Counted from the stretch's first letter, positions 1 through 9,559 are shown. The stretch is 64,000 nt of DNA from Sphingobium sp. YR768 (GCF_900111125.1 NZ_FOGE01000007.1:1-64000); one strand, 5' to 3'. The notes: generated by a model from the letters alone, not told the origin. Program-made: numbers and translations.

Positions 1-339
1 GCCGACATCTCCGATAGCGCCGGCGCCCAGACCATCGTCACTGCGATCCGCAAACGCTGGCCGTGGCTCAAGCACCTCTTTGCCGACGGCGCCTATGATC
101 GCACCCGCCTCATGGACGCCGCAGCCTATCGCGACTTCGTTCTCGAGATCGTCCGCCGGACCGACCAGGAGCCTGGATTCAAGGTTCTGCCTAGAAGCTG
201 GGTGGTCGAGCGCACCTTCGGCTGGATGACGAGATGGAAGCGCCTCGTCCGAGACTATGAGAAGCGGATCGACGTCGCCGAGGCCATGATACACGTCGCC
301 CTCGGAAGCCTCATGCTGCGCAGGATTGTCCATCCCTGA
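1..339 (+). CDS. IS5-family transposase, C-terminal part (cut by window start)
   Basis: The frame is open from the first base to a TGA stop, so the N-terminal part lies outside the window. The visible 112 residues carry the end of a DDE transposase: FADGAYDR holds the second catalytic aspartate, and [13 protein letters not shown] holds the catalytic glutamate of the YREK-like segment. Both are typical of IS5-family (IS427/IS1031-like) enzymes. The sequence CATTCTCAAACGGACTCTC just after the stop could be the terminal inverted repeat, but the other end is not visible. It is probably the second ORF of a two-frame transposase; the missing half cannot be judged. Confidence 0.85.
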   Translation, partial: ADISDSAGAQTIVTAIRKRWPWLKHLFADGAYDRTRLMDAAAYRDFVLEIVRRTDQEPGFKVLPRSWVVERTFGWMTRWKRLVRDYEKRIDVAEAMIHVALGSLMLRRIVHP

Positions 340-590
340 CCATTCTCAAACGGACTCTCAGAGGCTATCAACACTTTCGGCCTTGGCACCCTTCTATGCA
401 AGACCTAGCCTGAAAGGCAAAGTCCGGCTGATTAATTTGGATGAAGAAAACCACCAGTCGACAAATATCAATGCGATGTTGGCTATCTTCCGATCAGCTT
501 CTGCTTAATCCTTTCGCATGTTTTCGCGGCTTCCCTGTGTCGCATACCGTCGCGCCGATATGGACATATCGAAAGCCGAGAGAACGCCTT
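340..590. other. Intergenic, probable IS end
   Basis: This follows the transposase stop. Short open frames here have no recognisable protein content. A possible IS terminal repeat lies at about 343-361. Nothing else is seen. Confidence 0.4.
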
Positions 591-773
591 TTAAAGCCGC
601 CTATGCTTTTCCGCCTCGTTGATTATTGTGCGTCGTTCTTCAGCGGCGCGCGCCATCTTTTCCCACCGTTCGGCTGATCGTTCGCGCTGCTGGCGGCGGC
701 GGGGGAGATTTTCCTTGCAGGCGGCAGCCCTTTCATCGGCGGCATGCTGATAATAGATGTTTGCGGCGCTCAA
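591..773 (-). CDS. Small charged hypothetical protein
   Basis: A 60-residue, strongly charged, helix-prone protein. The pattern (YYQHAADERAAA near the N-terminus, then an Arg-rich stretch and a WEKMARAAEERR segment) resembles a family of small sphingomonad proteins with a Tyr-x-x-x-A-x-x-E-R-x-A-A start and a W-x-x-M-A-x-x-A-E end. That resemblance is from memory, and the function is unknown. It stands alone between the IS end and the LuxR-type gene. It could be a degenerate copy or a chance frame. Confidence 0.4.
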   Translation of the reverse strand: MSAANIYYQHAADERAAACKENLPRRRQQRERSAERWEKMARAAEERRTIINEAEKHRRL

Positions 774-1220
774 ATCTCAATCTCACATCCACTCACCGTT
801 GGCCCTGAAAGGGTGAGGGGGACGTCGGCGGCGATGGGTTCCACCGATCGTACAGCTACCAAGCGCAACACCGCCCGCAGAACAACCACCAACGCTTCAA
901 ATCCGCTCGCCACAGGCTAGTGTTGTCTATGCTCGTCCACATTTGCCCAAGGCCTTAGATCACTCGGCATCCCCGTTATGGCTCAGTTTTAAGGAAAAAA
1001 CGAGCGGCCAAGGTCCATTTTACCCACCTGCCGCAAATCGGGCAGGATCGCTCCGACCAAGGGCTTGATAGAGCCGGCGTCTTCTTATGCACAAGGCGCG
1101 AAAACCTCCCGTCAGGTTCGCGAACGCCATCTCCGACTCGCCTCGCTGCAAGTCTTGGATATATATAGGTTCAAGTGCGGCATGTTCAGGAGGGGACGGA
1201 GCGCGATCGCGGAGGCGTGC
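774..1220. other. Intergenic region
   Basis: No convincing gene. A weak CTCACC/GGGTGAG stem lies near 794-816. A frame open from 1065 joins the LuxR-type gene, but its first 52 codons lack protein-like character and precede a better start at 1221. Confidence 0.4.
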
Positions 1221-1652
1221 ATGGAGGACGACACCCTATTTGAGAGACTGAGCGACCGCCAAAGGGTCTATCTCAGGCTTGTCTTCGACCTTTGCACGTC
1301 CGCTGAAATCGCTTACAGAACAGGTGGTTCGACGGCGACGATCGATAAACAGCTCAACCTCGCCTGCAAAAAGATCGGTGTCGCCAGCCGGATTGATGCG
1401 GCGCGCCGGTTCCATGATTATGAAGAGCGGGTACAATTTTTCGACCCCGGGGGTAAAATTAATTCTCCTTCCCAATCAGATGGTTCGGCTTTCTCTTGGC
1501 CCCTGCCGAGCAAGGCAAGGCCGTTGAATATGTTGACGCGGCAGCAGATACTGGCGTGGATGGCGATCGTCGCGATCATCACCCCGGCAGGCATCACGGT
1601 TGGGGCGATGGTCATCGTCACGATCGGTCTTCTTCTCGGCGCTTATCCATGA
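1221..1652 (+). CDS. LuxR-type helix-turn-helix protein with C-terminal membrane segment
   Basis: Residues 7-65 form a LuxR/GerE-type DNA-binding domain (LSDRQRVYLRLVFDLCTSAEIAYRTG, then a recognition helix and KKIGVASRIDAARRF). The last 35 residues are strongly hydrophobic (AWMAIVAIITPAG, VGAMVIVTIGLLLGA) and should form one or two membrane helices. A hydrophilic linker joins the two. No receiver or ligand-binding domain is present. The start at 1221 is chosen because GGAG sits just upstream and the domain begins there. The layout suggests a membrane-tethered transcription regulator, which is an inference. A small gene follows closely. Confidence 0.65.
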   Translation: MEDDTLFERLSDRQRVYLRLVFDLCTSAEIAYRTGGSTATIDKQLNLACKKIGVASRIDAARRFHDYEERVQFFDPGGKINSPSQSDGSAFSWPLPSKARPLNMLTRQQILAWMAIVAIITPAGITVGAMVIVTIGLLLGAYP

Positions 1653-1678
1653 TGGGCTATGATGCCCGAGGAGATGAT

Positions 1679-2014
1679 ATGAACGATCTGTCAAAGTCGA
1701 GTCGCCTGGCAGCAAGCGATCTGCGCTGTGCCGAACATTCGATCCAGAAGGCGACGCGCGACGCCGCGCAGTTTCTGGTCACCACGCTTGAACTCAATGA
1801 GACGCATGGATTGTCGCCGACATTCGCGCAGGCAACGGTCAGGGCTACCATCGGCGCCTTGTCCGCCCTCGCCGAAAGCCAACATCAATTGGGTTTTCGC
1901 GCGCATGTCGCCATCGAGAAGGCCGGACGCGCGCTCGGCCTCACCGTCACCGACTGGGGCGTAGGGGATCCTAAACCCGCGGTTGTGATCGACCGGGAGC
2001 GATCTGCGGCTTGA
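1679..2014 (+). CDS. Hypothetical protein (111 residues)
   Basis: An all-helical-looking soluble protein with an Ala-rich centre and no motif I recognise. The start at 1679 follows a GAGGAG ribosome site and lies 26 bases after the LuxR-type gene, so the two may be co-transcribed. The product is probably cytoplasmic. No function is proposed. Confidence 0.55.
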   Translation: MNDLSKSSRLAASDLRCAEHSIQKATRDAAQFLVTTLELNETHGLSPTFAQATVRATIGALSALAESQHQLGFRAHVAIEKAGRALGLTVTDWGVGDPKPAVVIDRERSAA

Positions 2015-2051
2015 GGATGCATGTCTTGGAAGAAGGGCTATCGTCTGTCTC

Positions 2052-2573
2052 ATGACGATCTACCTTCTCCTCGCCATCGCCTATGACGTCACTCTGGTGG
2101 CGGTCTGCCTCTATACCATCATAAGAGGCGGCCGCCCGGAACGGTGGGGCGCCGCGATCAATTTCACCGGTTCCGCCTTGTCAAGCGTGATCCGCCTGCT
2201 GGGTCTTGCGAGCTGGGCGCCCGCTGAGATAGCCGTGCTTATTATCGATCTGGGCGTGGCCATGGGCTTCTATCATCTCGCTGCTACGACAAGCCGGTTT
2301 TGGCCGATCTGGGCGGCGGGCTTCGCGCTCGCCAACCTGTTCGCTAGCATTGCCGGCACGTTCCTACCGGACAGCACGTTGCTCGCCTATGCAAGCGGAC
2401 AGGGCCTCTATGCCTATGGTGCCCTTTTCGTCCTTGCTATTGGCACCGCCCGGCTGCCCGCTAATGCCGACGATATCACACGATCGGGAGTAAGGCCGCC
2501 ATGTCAGGCGCGGACGAACATGACCGGATCAGCGTCAGAATTGACCTTCCCAGACGCTTCGTCGAAGCCGTGA
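2052..2573 (+). CDS. Small integral membrane protein
   Basis: About 135 residues make four to five hydrophobic segments (residues 1-21, 34-50, 57-75, 85-105, 116-135), followed by a hydrophilic tail that overlaps the next gene by 73 bases. The overlap and the change in character suggest that the tail may be an artefact of a lost stop codon. No enzyme motif is visible. It lies between the 111-residue protein and a MarR-like gene, all on the same strand. Confidence 0.6.
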   Translation: MTIYLLLAIAYDVTLVAVCLYTIIRGGRPERWGAAINFTGSALSSVIRLLGLASWAPAEIAVLIIDLGVAMGFYHLAATTSRFWPIWAAGFALANLFASIAGTFLPDSTLLAYASGQGLYAYGALFVLAIGTARLPANADDITRSGVRPPCQARTNMTGSASELTFPDASSKP

Positions 2574-2959
2574 TCCTCGCCTCCAGCCGGGAGGCGCGGG
2601 ACAGGCCCAGGGACCGGGAGCGGCTGGCGCGCATCATGCTGAGGAGTCGTGAGCGCCGGAAGCACAGCTTTCCTTCGGTCACCTTCGGAGAACCCGGCTG
2701 GGACATGATCCTCCAACTCTATGTCGCCTATTGCGCGGGAGAGGTCATAGACGTCTCCGGGCTGTGCGGCTGCACCGGCGTGTCGAAGACCACCGCGCTG
2801 CGCCATCTCGACCGGCTTGCAGCGCAGCAACTGGTCGAGCGGCTGGACGATAGCGCGGACGGGCGACGGATATTCGTGCAACCGAGCAAGACGCTGTTGG
2901 AACAAACGGAACAATGGCTCGATGCGGCAAGTCTGTCCCTCGATATCGAGTCTTCCTGA
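2501..2959 (+). CDS. MarR-like winged-helix regulator
   Basis: The 152-residue protein has a winged helix-turn-helix at about residues 65-135 (VTFGEPGWDMILQLYVAY, then SKTTALRHLDRLAAQQLVERLDD and a basic wing ADGRRIFV). This is the MarR-type arrangement. The N-terminal 50 residues are charged and could dimerise. It overlaps the preceding membrane protein gene and probably belongs to the same transcript. The ligand and target genes are unknown. Confidence 0.65.
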   Translation: MSGADEHDRISVRIDLPRRFVEAVILASSREARDRPRDRERLARIMLRSRERRKHSFPSVTFGEPGWDMILQLYVAYCAGEVIDVSGLCGCTGVSKTTALRHLDRLAAQQLVERLDDSADGRRIFVQPSKTLLEQTEQWLDAASLSLDIESS

Positions 2960-3354
2960 CGATGGCTATGGCGGAGCGCACAGATGAGCCCTTTGCGGAT
3001 AAACCGGCGCGCAAGGCCGTCCTGCCCATACTTTCTTTACCGTGTAGGACCGGCGTTCGCAGCCCCATAGCGGCACTTCATTTGGATATTGGCGCGATGC
3101 ATGCCCCGAGTTCGGGCGACGAAGAGCGATGACGCGATCTATTGCCCGGCGACCTTGGCCGCTTGACCGTTATGGCGACGCCGGCAACGCGCGATCATGG
3201 ATCGATCGCGCGGAAATCGATGCCCTGTTCGCAATCCGGCACGGCCAAGCTTTGAGGCAGGAGGCCTCGATCGTCGAGCGCCATATTCTCCGGACCGAAC
3301 CGCCGGTCATGCTGCTGGTTCGGGGCGAGGCCCGTCCGCCGCCGGCTCAAACCG

Positions 3355-3945
3355 ATGTCTCGCGATTTTGTGGGCAGACCGTCTGCGGCCGATCCCTTGC
3401 TCACCATCTTCTGGCCGGCATCCAGCGATCCATCGGTCTTGCCCGTCCGCGCGGCATCGGCTCATCAGACCGATTCCGATGCGTTGGATCTGCTCGATTT
3501 ACCAATCGCCGCCTCCGTGCTGCGCGATGCGCGACATCGCGAACATGTGGTCATTGCCGACGGTCCGCGCCATATCCGTCTCGAAGCGCGCGGTGTCAGC
3601 CTTCTCGACGGGCCGGTGCGATTGACCTATGATCTTGCCGATTTCCGAAAGCTCCGCGCGAGGCTTCATACGCTCAGTCGACTGGAGGCGCTGGTCCGCC
3701 TGCGACGCTTGCCGGCCGGGCTCTACGGTCGCGATACCCTGGCCGCTCGATGGCTACAGGCGCTTGCGGCCTGGGAGATGAAGCAGGCTGGCGCCTCCCA
3801 GATCGAGATCGCCATCGCCCTGTTCGGTGCGGCACAGATTGATGAGGACAGCATGGATCGGATGCGCAAGCGTGTGGCACGGTTGATCGCACTTGCAAAG
3901 AGACGGATGAACGTCGCCTATGGTGGGCAGATTGCCGTGATGTAA
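3355..3945 (+). CDS. DUF2285-domain protein, N-terminus probably frameshifted
   Basis: Residues 95-175 match the DUF2285 pattern found on alphaproteobacterial mobile elements (LADFRKLRARLHTLSRLEAL, RRLPAGLYGRDTLAARWL, QIEIAIALFG). The part before it (RPSAADPLLTIFWP) looks like the usual middle of such proteins. The expected N-terminal segment is missing in this frame. The frame starting at 3129 (WIDRAEIDALFAIRHGQAL) looks protein-like up to about 3340 and then loses character, so a frameshift near 3350 is likely. The role is thought to be DNA-binding or regulatory. Confidence 0.55.
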   Translation: MSRDFVGRPSAADPLLTIFWPASSDPSVLPVRAASAHQTDSDALDLLDLPIAASVLRDARHREHVVIADGPRHIRLEARGVSLLDGPVRLTYDLADFRKLRARLHTLSRLEALVRLRRLPAGLYGRDTLAARWLQALAAWEMKQAGASQIEIAIALFGAAQIDEDSMDRMRKRVARLIALAKRRMNVAYGGQIAVM

Positions 3946-4140
3946 CGTTTGGATAGCATGGGACGAAGCTTTTTGGCTGTTGCTGTCACGGTGTCTGCGT
4001 CGGCGTGATATATCGATTGCCGGACACAAAACGGCCATAGCTGCCAAACCGAGCGGATTGCGGCGCCGTTAGACGATCCGCATATGGTGTGACGGCGGTG
4101 ACTGAAACCTCTTTCCAAGCCAATGACGAAAGGACGGCAG

Positions 4141-4374
4141 ATGCGAGACGAACTTTTTGCGATGACGACGGCTCTGGCGACGGTATTCAAGGAACTGGGC
4201 GAAATGCTGGAGCAGGCGGGCGTCATGCCGCTGGAGACCTATTCGGAAAAATTCACCGCCATGGCCGTGAACTCCCAGGAGAGCGGGGAGGACCAGAGCC
4301 GTTATCTGGCGATCTGGGCCTATACGCTCCTTGATACCGTGCGTAACCGGCCGAGCGAACCGTCTCTCAACTGA
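4141..4374 (+). CDS. Small hypothetical protein (77 residues)
   Basis: A soluble helical protein (LFAMTTALATVFKELGEMLEQAG at the N-terminus) with no known motif. The start at 4141 is preferred over 4123 because AAAGGA lies just upstream. The codon choice looks like that of the neighbouring genes. The function is unknown. Confidence 0.5.
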   Translation: MRDELFAMTTALATVFKELGEMLEQAGVMPLETYSEKFTAMAVNSQESGEDQSRYLAIWAYTLLDTVRNRPSEPSLN

Positions 4375-4799
4375 CCTTGGTCCATCTTTGCATCCTGGAT
4401 CGGCCTCAATCGGTGGAGCGCTGATCTCGTCCGGGCGCAGATGAGGTGGCAAGGCTTTAGGCCCCGCTGCGCCGCTCCAGCCCGTGAACGCGGCTCTCTC
4501 GGACAATGCCGGGAAGCGCGGCACAGGTCGACGAGGGGGCGGTCGCCATTTGCGGGTTTGGTTGGGGCAATATAGTCGGCGCAGAACTCGATGCGCGCCG
4601 GGCCGCGCCCGACGATGATGAGCACTACGTCTACGCTATAGCCCTCTAAAGCCGCATTCCGTCGACTACGAACAAAATGGCGGCCGTTGGGAGAGTTACG
4701 TCGCGCGCGCCTCGACACGGCGTGTGACGTGCCGTTGATTTCGCGGTAATCGTGAAGCAGGCAAAAAAAATAAAAACGCTTGGCGTCAGGGGGGCTGCT
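4375..4799. other. Intergenic region
   Basis: 425 bases before the ATPase pseudogene. Open frames on either strand have no recognisable content. The last 60 bases are A-rich and carry the AGGGGGG ribosome site of the following gene. Confidence 0.4.
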
Positions 4800-5755
4800 T
4801 TGAAGATTTACGCCGTATCGATCGAGAATTTCCGGGGCATCCGATCTGCGAAGCTCGTGCTACCTGACCATGCTGTCCTCATCGGTGACAACAACACGGG
4901 CAAATCCTCTGTTCTGGAAGCGATAGATCTTGCACTTGGGCCGGATAGACTGAGCCGCCGCCCTCCGGTCGATGAGCATGATTTTTTCGAGGGCAAGTAT
5001 CTTCCCGTGGCCGCTGCCGCCCAGGAGGGAGCCGTACCCGATGAGGCTGAAGAGGCAAACCTCGCCGAAGCCCCCAAGATCACCGTCGAAGTCATAATCA
5101 TCGGCCTGTCGGAAGAGCAGGAGGCCAGGTTCGGCGGCAATATCGAGTGGCTCAATGTCGAAACCGGCGTTTTCTTCACCGAAGCCAACCCGGCGGGTGT
5201 CGATGCCGCAAACATCAAGGCGGCGCTGCGCGTGACCTTCATCGGCGCCTACGATTCCGATGAGGACGATTTCGTCGGCAACACCTTCTAGTCGCGCAGC
5301 CTGACGGAGGCGGACAAGCCCGAGCCGTTCTCCAAGAAGGATAAACAGCATTGCGGCTTCCTGTTCCTTCGCTCCCTGCGCACCGGCTCTCGGGCGCTGA
5401 GCCTTGAGCACGGCAGCCTTCTCGACATCATCCTGCGGCTGAAAGAAATTCGGCCGCAGATGTGGGAAGGCACGATCGGCACGCTCGCCGCCTTCGACGT
5501 GGCAAGCGACCCCGCGATTGAGATTTCCGGCGTACTCGACAGCATCGACAAGTCGCTGAAAAAATGTGTTCCGCGCGAATGGGGTGTGAAGCCGCACCTA
5601 AAGGTGTCGAACCTCACGCGTGAGCATCTGCGCAAGGTCGTGACCGCCTTCATCGCCACCGGCGATGGCGATCACGCCGCGCCCTTCTATCGCCAGGGCA
5701 CCGGCACGATCAATATGTTGGTCCTAGCAATGCTATCGCAGATCGCTGAGGATAC
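4800..5755 (+). pseudogene. OLD-family ATPase/nuclease, amber codon and truncation
   Basis: From a TTG start at 4800 the frame encodes an SMC-like ATPase: IENFRGIRSAKLVL and the Walker A loop LIGDNNTGKSSVLEAIDL at about residues 5-45, typical of OLD/RecF-type ATP-dependent nucleases. A TAG at 5289-5291 interrupts the frame. The same frame then continues with homologous sequence (CGFLFLRSLRTGSRALSLEHG, QGTGTINMLVLAMLSQIA) until about 5755. There it meets unrelated DNA before the Walker B and Toprim regions that should follow. Such proteins often serve in phage defence or repair. This copy cannot make a full enzyme. Confidence 0.75.
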
Positions 5756-6193
5756 ACAGCATGACAAAGTTCACGACCGTGGCATCGACCACCCAGATCG
5801 TCGCCTGGGCGACCGTAACGGGCGCAACATGATATTTTGCGAACGTCTCTTGCCGCTCGTATTTGATTGCGTCGTAAAGTGCGTGAACTTCAAAGAGGTT
5901 GAATCCCGCAATGCCTAGACATACCACTTGAAACGGCCATTATTTTCACTCGACGAACCACTCATGGAACAGGTCAACGAATAGAAAGTCGTAAGCCAAG
6001 TAGAAAGTATGCATGTACACCGGAAACGGTGAGCGTTTTTCCCGCCGCGTAATCACAAAGCAATAGATGTACTGAATGAAACCAAACACCATCGCCAGCA
6101 CCGTCAGCGGAATCATCTGCTCGGGATAATCGATAAATTTCTGGATTATTTCGTCGGCGGCGTCATGTTCGGTAAGCGCTTCATCAAGGACAT
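5755..6193 (-). pseudogene. Integral membrane protein remnant
   Basis: Reading the minus strand from ATG at 6193 gives MSLMKRLPNMTPPT. After a frameshift near 6150 it continues with EIIQKFIDYPEQMIPLTVLA, a membrane segment (VFGFIQYIYCFVI) and a second (TFYLAYDFLFVDLF). The frame then crosses two stops (TGA and TAA, about 5942-5950) into a coherent tail (VVCLGIAGFNLFEVHALYDA, KYERQETFAKYH) until the ATPase junction near 5755. The pieces clearly come from one multi-pass membrane protein that I cannot name. It may once have belonged with the AttH/CrtC-like genes that follow. Confidence 0.6.
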
Positions 6194-6234
6194 GTCGGCC
6201 TGATAATCAACCGTCCGTCCCACACAGAAAAATG

Positions 6235-6882
6235 CTAACTATCTCCCAAGAGGCCATGCAATAAGAGACTAATGCCCTCGCGAACGCGGCCCTCTGTGTC
6301 TTCAGTCAATCTACCCGGCATCAAGACCAGAACGCTATCTCGCACATAAGGCGCAATCACCAGATCCCAAAGTTGCTTTGCGCCACGGCTCGCCAGGTCA
6401 CGCCCACCCTCTGGCACCGCGAGCGTCTCCTCCAGGATGGATAGTAAATAGAGTTCGCCCTGATGGCGTGCCATTTGGACGCCTTGCGTCAACTCGGGAA
6501 AGCGGATCGCTTCTGATAGCACCAGCCTTTCCATCGCGATGACATCTGGTTTAAGCACGATCTCCAGGATGCGGATACATCCGTCGTAAAGCTGTTCGTT
6601 CACAGGGCGTTTGTCGGCTTTGCTAAGTTTCAGGCGACCGAGCGTATTGTCTGAATAGGTCAAAACAACTTGCCGGAAAAGATCGGCCTTCGAGGGAAAT
6701 CGACTGTAGAGGCTTCGTTTCGCCACGCCGGAGTCGACCGAGATTTCCTCCATAGCCGTATCGCTGTATCCCTTATCTAGGAACGAGCGCGTCGCCGCGT
6801 GAACAATACGGCTGGTGAGTTCAAGGGAGCCGGCGGCTGTGGGGCGTCCGCCCCGTTTCATTTTGTCTTTTTCTTTTGTCAT
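6235..6882 (-). CDS. TetR/AcrR-family repressor, AefR-like C-terminus
   Basis: The N-terminal 60 residues hold a TetR helix-turn-helix (ATRSFLDKGYSDTAMEEISVDSGVAKRSLYSRFPSKADLF). The rest is a helical ligand domain of the AefR-like type (LILEIVLKPDVIAMERLVLSEA pattern). The start at 6882 follows GGAG; upstream in-frame ATGs lack one. It faces away from the AttH-like gene across about 200 bases, so it probably represses that divergent promoter. The ligand is unknown, perhaps a lipophilic substrate. Confidence 0.85.
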   Translation of the reverse strand: MTKEKDKMKRGGRPTAAGSLELTSRIVHAATRSFLDKGYSDTAMEEISVDSGVAKRSLYSRFPSKADLFRQVVLTYSDNTLGRLKLSKADKRPVNEQLYDGCIRILEIVLKPDVIAMERLVLSEAIRFPELTQGVQMARHQGELYLLSILEETLAVPEGGRDLASRGAKQLWDLVIAPYVRDSVLVLMPGRLTEDTEGRVREGISLLLHGLLGDS

Positions 6883-7096
6883 ATCTTTGCTCCGCGCTCT
6901 CAAAGCCATGTGAACTGCCTCTTCCAAGGCTGGAGGCAGAGAAAGGAAATGCTTTAACGCACCTTTGCCGTTGCATAAAGGGGTTGACGCGAAATCCCAT
7001 TAATGCAACGATCGCGTTGAGTTATGAGGTTTTGTGTCGCCATTTCGATCAATGCCGCGCCCGTATGATTTCCGGCTCGAAAGAAGGAGCGCGTCA

Positions 7097-8173
7097 TTGT
7101 CAAAAGCATTCAGTCCCCTGACGTTCGATGTCCGCAGTCCCGTGGTTCGATCGGCTCGCGAGGAGTGGAAACCCCATGCCCGCATGTCCGAAAAATCGTA
7201 CGAATGGTGGTATGTCACCGTCTATGCCTACGACAGCTCTGGTCGTAGCTACTTCCTGTTCTTCGATCTCGTAAACTATCCGGGCGACGGCTGGCAAAAG
7301 CGGTTCGGCCACGAGCCCGTCGACGGCCATCGCTTTGTGCATATCGTCGGGATGGTCAGCGACTACGAACGGCAGGATTTTCGCCAGCTCTATGAATTCG
7401 GCTATCTGCCCGATACCAGTCTATGGTCTGAAGAAGAGCATGCCGTCAAAGCAGACGTAGGCAAGGCCAAAGCCCACTGGTCCTACGGTGAGCAACACAT
7501 GGATCTCCGCGCCGAGTTCAACGATGTCCATCTGCGCCTGCGCTTCGACAACACCAATGAAGTCGTCTGGCATCAGGACAAACTGGGCGTTGAGGGCATG
7601 ATTCAGCAGGGCGCGGAGGATGATTTCAGCTTTTATTATTCGCTGATGCGCGCGCCGACATCCGGCCGGTTGTCACTCAAGGATGCTAACGGGTCATGGC
7701 GCCATCTGCAGATCAGCGGCTCGTCCTGGATCGATCGCCAATGGGGTGATTTCTATTCTCTCACCTGGGAATGGACGTCATTCCGGTTCGACAATGGCGC
7801 TCGTCTGCACCTCTATAACTTTTACAACGGCCATCAGGAAGGCGTTTACCTGACTGCCGACGGGGAGGTCCGCCGCTTCGATACCGCCATCGTTCGGCAG
7901 AACGGCTATGCCAAGGCCCCAAAGATCAGAACCTGGGTGTCGTGGGGCTGGAGCTATGAGTTCCCTATCGAGATCGAAGGCTCGCGCTTCTTTACGGTCG
8001 AACCGTACAGCGCGAAGGAATTCCTCGAGGTCCCAGAGATCGATTACGCGCTCTATGAAGGTGCCGGTCGCTTGATCGACGAGCGCACCCGCGAACTGGT
8101 CGGTGTCTCGGTCAATGAATCCGCCGACATCCGCAAGATGGAAAACGGCCCGTATGGCGCGCGTCAGCGGTGA
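7097..8173 (+). CDS. AttH/CrtC-like lipocalin-fold protein 1
   Basis: A protein of 358 residues. It has the tandem lipocalin-like layout of the AttH/CrtC superfamily: SYEWWYVTVYAYDSSGRSYFLFF near the N-terminus, and the signature SSWIDRQWGDFYSLTWEW in the middle, equivalent to the WxDHxWG motif. Relatives include carotenoid 1,2-hydratase (CrtC) and fungal pericyclases. The likely role is hydration or dehydration of a terpenoid or other lipophilic substrate, but the reaction cannot be read from sequence. TTG at 7097 is chosen as start because AAGGAG lies eight bases before it. A second paralogue follows 51 bases downstream. Confidence 0.75.
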   Translation: MSKAFSPLTFDVRSPVVRSAREEWKPHARMSEKSYEWWYVTVYAYDSSGRSYFLFFDLVNYPGDGWQKRFGHEPVDGHRFVHIVGMVSDYERQDFRQLYEFGYLPDTSLWSEEEHAVKADVGKAKAHWSYGEQHMDLRAEFNDVHLRLRFDNTNEVVWHQDKLGVEGMIQQGAEDDFSFYYSLMRAPTSGRLSLKDANGSWRHLQISGSSWIDRQWGDFYSLTWEWTSFRFDNGARLHLYNFYNGHQEGVYLTADGEVRRFDTAIVRQNGYAKAPKIRTWVSWGWSYEFPIEIEGSRFFTVEPYSAKEFLEVPEIDYALYEGAGRLIDERTRELVGVSVNESADIRKMENGPYGARQR

Positions 8174-8224
8174 CGCGGCATACGTCACAGTTCATCCAAT
8201 ATAACTGCCTGAAAGGAAGATGAT

Positions 8225-9286
8225 ATGAGCAACGAAAAAGGACGCCTGCTCGGCGACAAGGAAAGCTACGTCAAGCTTGGTATCGATTCTGCGGTTCGCG
8301 AACCCTGGGAAGACGGACTGCGCCTGACTAAACCGTTTAAGCCTGGCGAATGGGAATGGTGGTACTGCGACGCTCATTTCACCAACGGCTATTTTTGTGT
8401 TACGTCCTTCCATTTGGAGACAGATGCGCACGGCAGGGTTACGCCGTTCCTCAACGTAAATATCACCAAGGACAATGCGGTGATCTGCGACCTGAAGGGT
8501 GTGCAGATTGATGAATACTCGGCGTCAGAAGGCGGTTGCGACGTCACGTTCGGGAAGAACCTGTTCCGCAGCCTCGATGGGCTGAAGCGCTATCATGTGT
8601 TTGTTCACCCGGATTCCACGGGCGGCTTCGGGCTGGACCTGTGCTTCGACAGCACCGTCCCGGCCTACCGGCCGGGTACTGGCCGCTGGGACGCGGGCGG
8701 ACGGCATTTCTCGTGGTTCTGCGCGGTGCCGGGTGCGAGCGTCGTGGGGCAACTCTCGATAAAGGGCGACAGTATTGAGGTCGAGGGCGACGGCTATCAC
8801 GACCATAACTGGGGCAATGTTCCCATGGACGAGATCCTCAGCGACTGGCTGTGGGGCCGCGCCGAGGTCGGTGACATTACTGTTGTCTCCGCATCCGTCC
8901 GTTTCCGCCCTGAAGTGGGCGGAGATGAGGCCCCACTGCTTTATGCGGCGCGCGGTCAAGAGGTTCTGATCGATGCCTTCAACGACGCGGTCGTGTGCCT
9001 TGAGGGTGTGAAGGTGCCGCAGCCCGTCACCGGCAAGAGGACGAGCAGCGACTGCATTTTCATTGCGCAGACCGACAGGCTCAAGGCGTCCGTCCGTTTC
9101 GACGGCCAGCGCACGGTCATCGCGTCCTTCCAGTGGGCCAACAGTTCTCCCGAGTGGGAGACCTGGTATACGCGCTTCCCGGCAAAGGTGACGATCGACA
9201 TCCAGGACCGGGACGGGACCCGCATCCTCGCCGCCGATTCCGGCCCGCTGGAAAATATGGACTTCTTCGGCCGCAGGCTGGCTTGA
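8225..9286 (+). CDS. AttH/CrtC-like lipocalin-fold protein 2
   Basis: 353 residues of the same superfamily as the preceding gene but only distantly similar. EWEWWYCDAHFTNGYF lies near residue 40, and the core signature GDGYHDHNWGNVP near residue 190 keeps the HDHxWG form seen in CrtC-like hydratases. No signal peptide is visible. GAAAGGAAGATGAT upstream supplies the ribosome site. The close spacing implies a two-gene operon under the divergent TetR gene or the downstream LysR gene. Two unlike members side by side may act on successive intermediates or form a heteromer (inference). Confidence 0.75.
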   Translation: MSNEKGRLLGDKESYVKLGIDSAVREPWEDGLRLTKPFKPGEWEWWYCDAHFTNGYFCVTSFHLETDAHGRVTPFLNVNITKDNAVICDLKGVQIDEYSASEGGCDVTFGKNLFRSLDGLKRYHVFVHPDSTGGFGLDLCFDSTVPAYRPGTGRWDAGGRHFSWFCAVPGASVVGQLSIKGDSIEVEGDGYHDHNWGNVPMDEILSDWLWGRAEVGDITVVSASVRFRPEVGGDEAPLLYAARGQEVLIDAFNDAVVCLEGVKVPQPVTGKRTSSDCIFIAQTDRLKASVRFDGQRTVIASFQWANSSPEWETWYTRFPAKVTIDIQDRDGTRILAADSGPLENMDFFGRRLA

Positions 9287-9559
9287 GTACGTTGAGGAGA
9301 ACCTCTGCGGGCAGCAGATCGTCGTTAGATATTGTTTACATCTCGACTCGTTCAAAGAGGTTCTCGGGGTTTCTCCTGTTGGTCGCTCCTCATCCTATGG
9401 GATATCAGATATATCCATGCGCCGACACCCAATCTTGCATCTCTGTATATTCATCTGATTATCCGAACTTCAGTCTTGCATGACCCCATCATTGGCAAGG
9501 CAAATGCAATCCTTTGAATCGAGATAAGCCAACAATTTCCATTTAAGATATCGGTAGAT

